Assembly (NCBI RefSeq): GCF_000315625.1
Contig: NW_005434627.1
Location: 297,495 to 332,082 of the forward strand
Source: Guillardia theta CCMP2712
Taxonomy: Eukaryota > Cryptophyceae > Pyrenomonadales > Geminigeraceae
Direction: 5' to 3'
Length of the DNA stretch: 34,588 nt
Shown: piece after piece, positions 29,986 through 34,588 of the stretch
How the letters are laid out: each line of letters starts with the position of its first letter
Numbering within the stretch: position 1 is the stretch's first letter
Notes under the pieces: model-generated
The model's input: the letters and a program-made list of their open reading frames with translations, nothing else
Told to the model about the DNA's origin: nothing
The model's database searches: none
Translations under genes and position numbers: made by a program

Positions 29986-31159
29986 ATGTCTTCGATCGAA
30001 TTCCAATTCCCAAAGGCCCAGAGAAGGCTGGAAGAAGCTCAGGAGCAGCTTGAGGCTCAGAAAGAAGCCTTGCGCCGAGCTCAGCAGATTGTGCATGACA
30101 GAGAGCTCGAGCTTATGCAAGCAGCCGTCAAGGATGGCGTTGTTGCGACTACTGCAACAGCTGCAACTGTAGCTTTGAACCCCGCGACTGCAGCCAAGGT
30201 GCTTTTGACCTGCGTCACCTGGGAATCTCTCTCGACTGATCTCTTCTCAGGTTGGTGCAGCTTCTATGGGAGTAGCAAAGACGACGACGATCGCAGCTCT
30301 TGGTTGGAAGCAGCACCTTCTCGCTGGAGGAATCGCTCGTGGGGTAGCTGTCAGCACCCTATTTCCTGTGGATTCGATCAAAACGAAACTTCAGGTGACG
30401 CCGTGACGCTGTCCTTGATCATCCTGTGGTGACGCCATAGGTGTGTGCAGGTCGGCCAGAAGATTTCTTGGAGGCTCGACAACATTGGGGTAGAGCATTT
30501 CTCAGGATTCAGAGCTGCAATCCTCGGACAGGTAGACAGCAGCACGGGGTTGTCAACGCAGCTGACAGTGTACCTCAGATTCCCTACGGCATGCTCGTGT
30601 TTGGGACGTATGAAACCATGAAGGCCAAGGTGTTTGCCAGATACCCCGACGCTCCCAAGCTTCCTGTTTTCATCGCCAGCGCGGTGGTGGGAGACTCAGC
30701 GGGAGCGATCTGGTTGACACCTTCGGAGATCGTGAAGCAGCGAATGCAGTCTGGTCAGGCTAAGGACACTCTCTCCGTCATCCGCTCAATCTACGGCAAG
30801 TCAGGCATCAAAGGCTTCTATACTGGTTTCAGCGGCATGCTCGCTCGCGATCTCCCCTTCCGAGCACTCCAGCTGCCCTTGTACGAAGTAGCTAGAGAAG
30901 CATACAGCGCAAAGTACTGCGCGCCCAAGGGAAAAGTAATTGCTCCCCATGAAGCCATGCTGGTTGGAGCGTCGGTCGGCATGCTCGCAGCAGGCGTCAC
31001 GACTCCCTTGGATGTGGTGAAGAGCAGGATGATGGTCGGGGCCTCATCAGGGCAGAGTGTCATGCAAGTCGTCAGGAACATTCTTCAGGAAGGAGGAGTA
31101 CGCGGACTCTTCTCAGGAGCCCCACAGCGGGTGAGATGATGTGCATGCACAGTGAGCCC

Positions 31160-31190
<31 letters not shown>

Positions 31191-31453
31191 GAGGTGGAGA
31201 TGATGACGATGTAGATGAGAGTGTGTATGGAGATGGTATGATGATGAAGAAGAAGATAGGGAGAGATGATAATATGGAGAGAATGATGATATGGACATTG
31301 TTGTGTTCGCACAACTCTCTTCAAGCTCTTGTACTGATGGTACATTGACAGGTTGGCTATCTTGGGCTTTCAAACGCCATCTTCTTCATCATGTATGAGT
31401 TTGTCAGAGGCTTGATGGCTGGCGAGACGCCAATGCCTATGACCAGCGCATAG
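29986..31453 (+). CDS. Mitochondrial carrier family protein, S-adenosylmethionine-carrier-like
   Basis: Five exons: 29986-30198, 30251-30394, 30451-30531, 30579-31130, 31352-31453. All are phase 0; 363 residues. An upstream in-frame ATG at 29965 adds seven residues. A coiled N-terminal extension (AQRRLEEAQEQLEAQKEALR) precedes the carrier. The three family signatures are visible: PVDSIKTKLQ, then TPSEIVKQRMQSG, then TPLDVVKSRM, each at the end of an odd-numbered helix, with GF.G..A/GFYTGFSGMLARDLPFRA segments between. The second signature (P-S-E-x-V-K-Q-R-x-Q) is characteristic of SLC25A26-type SAM carriers, which exchange cytosolic SAM for S-adenosylhomocysteine across the inner mitochondrial (or plastid) membrane. 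The N-terminal coil is unusual for this small family. The last intron carries a (GAT)n tract. Confidence 0.88.
31160..31189. repeat. (GAT)n microsatellite in the carrier's last intron
   Basis: Ten GAT triplets, followed by a degenerate GATGA-rich region up to about 31290, all between the donor at 31131 and the acceptor at 31351. Confidence 0.9.
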
Positions 31454-31561
31454 TCCTCATTGCTCCCTCCTCTCTTGTATTTTTTGCCATTAATGAATCT
31501 CCGCCCGTTATCTCCATTCTTTGTCTCCTCCTCCTCCTCCTCCTCCTCTTCATCCTCCTCC

Positions 31562-33261
31562 TCATTCTTTTCCTGCAATCCTCTTGATAAATGCCCGAAC
31601 AGCTTCGACCGGGCTGTCATGACGTGAGAAAGTGTTTCCTCCCCTCCCCTCCCCTCCCCTCCCTCCCGCTTCTCTCCCCTCCTCACCTGTCTTTGGTGTC
31701 CTGCACCACTCCCTCTTGCAGTTGGTTCAGCTTCTGAAGCGACTCCCTCTTGCCGCCCTGGATGGGTCGATGCGCTCCCTTGACCATGCGAGCTCCCCTG
31801 AAGCAGCTGTGACGACCTCGAGGGAAGAGAGGAGGTGGAGGGAGGGGAAAGCCTGGGAGGACAGAGGGAGAGGAAGGGAGGACACTCGAGGAGGAGGAGG
31901 AGGGAGGAGGGATGGCCAGCAGAGGAGGAGCAACCTTCGCTCTTGATCGTGGGAAAAAGCTCCTTCCTGCAGCCGCATCTGCTCGTACTTGGCTTTCGTA
32001 TCCTACAGACCCGCATGAGACGCAGACGACGAGATCAACGTTTGAAGGCAAGGAGACGAAGCAGCAGAGCAGCACAGGAAGTGGTAAGGAGAGCGAAGGC
32101 GAAGAAGTAAACCAGGAGAGCAGGGGAGGGGAGGGCAAGGGAGAGAAGGAGGGAGGAGAAGAGGAGGAAATACCTGTAGGAGAAGCTCCAAGATTTTGAT
32201 TCTTTGAGTGTTCTTGACGAGTCTCTTCTCAAAGATCTGGAGAAGACAAGTTGGAAACAACTCCTGCTCCCCCCACTTCTTCTCTCCCCTACTCCTCGCC
32301 GTGTCCTCTCACGCTCTCGCCCCTTCGCTTCACCTGGATTTCAAGCTCTCTGGCTTCCAAAAGTTTCGCGTCCTGTTTCAAAATGAGCAGCAGTCAGCGG
32401 AGAGGACCGAAGAGGGTTTGTGGGGGGGGGAGGGGGCAGGAGGAGAGGCTGAGGTAGGACTTTCATGTTGGAAGAACTTCACCTCCTTTGCTTTCTTCTT
32501 CAACTTGGCGTTCAGCTCTTCCGCCTTGACCACCGTCATTTGGGCCTCCTCAAGGCTGCCGCACCCCCTCCCCCCCTCCCCCACCCCGCCCGCTCCTTCA
32601 CTTCCATGCTCAGTCGCTCGCTCCTGCTCCTCACTCCCTCCCTCCCTCCTGCTCTTTCCTCGCCCCTCACCCGCATCCCCGCTCCCTCGCTCCTGCTTCG
32701 CTCCCTCCTCCTCCTCCCCAATCCTGTCCTTCCTCCTTCTCACCTCCATCATTCGGTTCTTGACGAAATCATCCACATTCTCGATCTTCTCCTCCAGCAA
32801 GCTTCGATACTTCGGACCATCCCTGTCAGCGACCAGCGACCGCATCTCAACACCTTACCTTGCCCTCAGTGTTGGTCATCTCCTCTCTCGCTGATCGCAG
32901 CTCCTCCTCCAACTCTGTTGATCCCCGTCACTTCTCCTCCCCGTCTTATGTCTACTCGACTTGTCCACCTTTGTAGCGATGACCGTAGGAGCCCGACATG
33001 CTCATCAGCCCGCTCTCTCTCTCTCCGTCAGGCTGCACCTGCCACTACGATTCACTCTCGTTCTCCTCCTCTTCCTCCTCCTCCTCCTCTCGTTCTCCTC
33101 TCCCATCTCCTGCTCCTCTCGTTCTCCTCTTCCTCCTCCTCCTCCTCAACCCCGTCCAGCGAGGATTACCTGCAGTTTCTCCGAGAATTTCTCCGAGAAT
33201 GAGGAGATACAATCTTGCAAGCTGATCACAATCGTCAGGCTCAACATCTTTACCACCACCG

Positions 33262-33332
<71 letters not shown>

Positions 33333-34588
33333 TCCATCATCATCGTCATCATCATCATCATAATCCATGAGATTCAAACCTCTTGACAGAGTCTTCCGGG
33401 TCTGATTCCGTTCCCTTTACCTGTACCTCTTGCTCTCAGAAACTCCCTCCTCCTCCTCCTCCTCCTCCTCCTTATCCTCCTCCTCCTCCTCCTCCTCCCC
33501 AATGGCTTCACCCCCCTTGGCCGCCAGCTCTTGCCCCCCTCCGGAGCTGCTCCTTGAAGACCCAGATAGAGCCCTGCGAGCAGAGTTGGGGATGGAGAGG
33601 AAAGGGAGGGGATGGAAGGGAGGGAGTAGGAGAGAGGGAAAGGAGGGGGGGAGGGGGAGGGGGAGGGGGGACGAGCTTGTGACCTCGTTGAGGCCTGGAA
33701 CGGCACAAGATCTTTCTGCGATATCCTTCAAGCTCAGAGTTGCCTGCAACACAAGAAGGTGAGAGGAGGGAGAGGAGGGGGTGAGGGAGAGAGAGCTCGG
33801 GAAAAGGGAAGGAGACGGTATGGTGAAATAGGATAGGATACCAGAGGAAAAGAGGAGAGGGGAGGAGAGGAGAGGAGAGGCGAGGCGAGGCGAGGCGAGG
33901 CGAGGAGAGGCGAGGCGAGGAGAGGAGAGGAGAGGGGATGGGCTAGGGGGAAGGGAAGGAGAGAGGGGAAGGAGGGGAAGGAGAGGGGGTTGGGGAGGGG
34001 GAGGAGATGGGGGGTGGGGAACCTTGTCGAGCTCCTGGTCCTTCTGCGCAATTATGAAATCTTTCTTATCGACCTCGTTGCGCAATTCATCGAGCTCATC
34101 CTGCTCTCCCAGTCAGACCTCACCTCCTCCCTCCTCTCCCACACCCACCCCTTCTCCCTCCTTCCCCACAGTTTCCTCTGCCCCACCCCTTCACCTGGAA
34201 CTCTGTCTCTCGCTCCTGCAGCCGTTCCTCCAACAACTTCACGCGGTTCTCCGCCTGTAGATCGTTGTCAACTCTGCTAACTCCTGCTCCCGCTCCTGCT
34301 CCCGCTCCTGCTCCCGCTCCTGCTCCCGCTCCTGCTCCCGCTCACCTCTTTCCTCAGGATGCGCTCTCTGTCCAGCTCCTCCTTCACGTCCACGAATTTC
34401 TGCGCCGAGACTCCTCCGGTGCCTTCATGCTCTCCTCCTCCCGCTGACTTGAGCGCCTCGATCTCAAAGTCCTTGGAAGCAATGACGCTCTGCCAACAGA
34501 TCTCAACACTCCCCTCCTCCTCCCCTCCCCTCCCCTCCCCTCCCCTCCCCTCCCCTCCCCTCCCCTCCTCTCCTCTCACTCTCGTTCG
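31562..34588 (-). CDS. Long coiled-coil protein, C-terminal part (5' end outside window)
   Basis: Exons, 5' to 3': 34346-34489, 34195-34254, 34023-34103, 33684-33743, 33512-33573, 33170-33221, 32969-33032, 32859-32914, about 32744-32825, 32483-32548, 32334-32372, 32174-32236, 31935-32002, 31687-31797, 31562-31613. Phases match at all junctions except around 32830-32859. Helical segments include KFVDVKEELDRERILRKE, NRVKLLEERLQERETEFQ, DELDELRNEVDKKDF, KAEELNAKLKKKAKE and NTQRIKILELLLQ. The C-terminus has a basic motif GARMVKGAHRPIQGGKR, then SPVEAVRAFIKRIAGKE and a TGA. No motor or enzyme domain is in the window. Tails with basic RPI.GG motifs occur in some kinesins, but this is only a weak resemblance. 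It is tail to tail with the carrier gene, 108 bp apart. Confidence 0.75.
33266..33365. repeat. (ATC)n microsatellite in a coiled-coil-gene intron
   Basis: ATC triplets with a few CTC interruptions, between the predicted exons 33170-33221 and 33512-33573. Confidence 0.9.
33444..33502. repeat. (CCT)n microsatellite in the same intron
   Basis: TCC/CCT triplets on the plus strand, GGA on the coding strand, just downstream of the donor of exon 33512-33573. Confidence 0.9.
33850..33945. repeat. (GAGGC/GAGGA)n pentamer repeat in intron
   Basis: Pentamer array switching between GAGGA and GAGGC, in the intron 33744-34022. Confidence 0.9.
34281..34341. repeat. 12-bp (CTCCTGCTCCCG)n repeat in intron
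   Basis: About five copies of a 12-mer between exons 34195-34254 and 34346-34489. Confidence 0.9.
34511..34573. repeat. (CCCCT)n pentamer repeat at right edge
   Basis: Pentamer array upstream (in coding sense) of the acceptor before exon 34346-34489, so probably intronic. Confidence 0.85.

Noticed and set aside
33045-33386. Poly-Asp and poly-Met frames, and poly-Ile on the other strand
   Set aside because: Translations of an intronic ATC microsatellite.

Overview
The window looks like nuclear DNA of an intron-dense, photosynthetic protist, most likely a cryptophyte alga such as Guillardia theta. This is an inference from: very many short GT-AG introns (many of 38-60 nt), exons that join in phase, AATAAA-type poly(A) signals, an RWP-RK factor, a nucleocytoplasmic-type O-GlcNAc transferase, a large LRR surface protein and a palindromic TACTCAA/GTACTGA repeat. 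I could not confirm the species by a search. Nothing bacterial or viral (operons, CRISPR, tRNA, rRNA) was seen. Nearly all genes had to be assembled exon by exon from splice sites, reading phase and family resemblance, so exon ends are predictions.

Layout. 1-1951 (-): ankyrin-repeat gene, 3' end outside the window, introns full of microsatellites. 3078-4700 (-): RWP-RK transcription factor, 6 exons. 4980-7870: gene-poor island of GGGGTGGG/GGGGTAGGG words whose strand bias switches. 8030-8698 (+): small gene whose first coding exon is only the ATG. 9391-15877 (-): TPR O-GlcNAc transferase in about 42 recognised exons, interrupted by a 243-nt assembly gap. It carries a predicted N-terminal signal peptide. 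15878-16882: 1-kb divergent spacer with palindromic repeats. 16883-19994 (+): single-domain voltage-gated cation channel with PH-like, EF-hand and coiled-coil parts, 12 exons. 20749-21008 (+): possible small secreted peptide. 21413-23521 (+): intronless LRR surface protein with an almost identical 371-bp internal duplication. 24061-25878 (-): multi-exon gene of unknown function. 26435-27328 (+): chorismate-lyase-fold protein, 6 exons. 27371-28411 (-): coiled-coil protein, tail to tail with the previous gene. 28540-29600: second GT/AC-rich island. 29986-31453 (+): mitochondrial carrier of the S-adenosylmethionine type, 5 exons. 31562-34588 (-): long coiled-coil protein whose 5' end lies beyond the right edge.

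The genes do not form a pathway. They are ordinary neighbours in a compact eukaryotic genome, arranged as divergent and convergent pairs. The most notable points are the signal-peptide-bearing OGT, the strand-switching G-rich islands, the dispersed palindromic repeat, the near-identical LRR block and the channel's domain combination.
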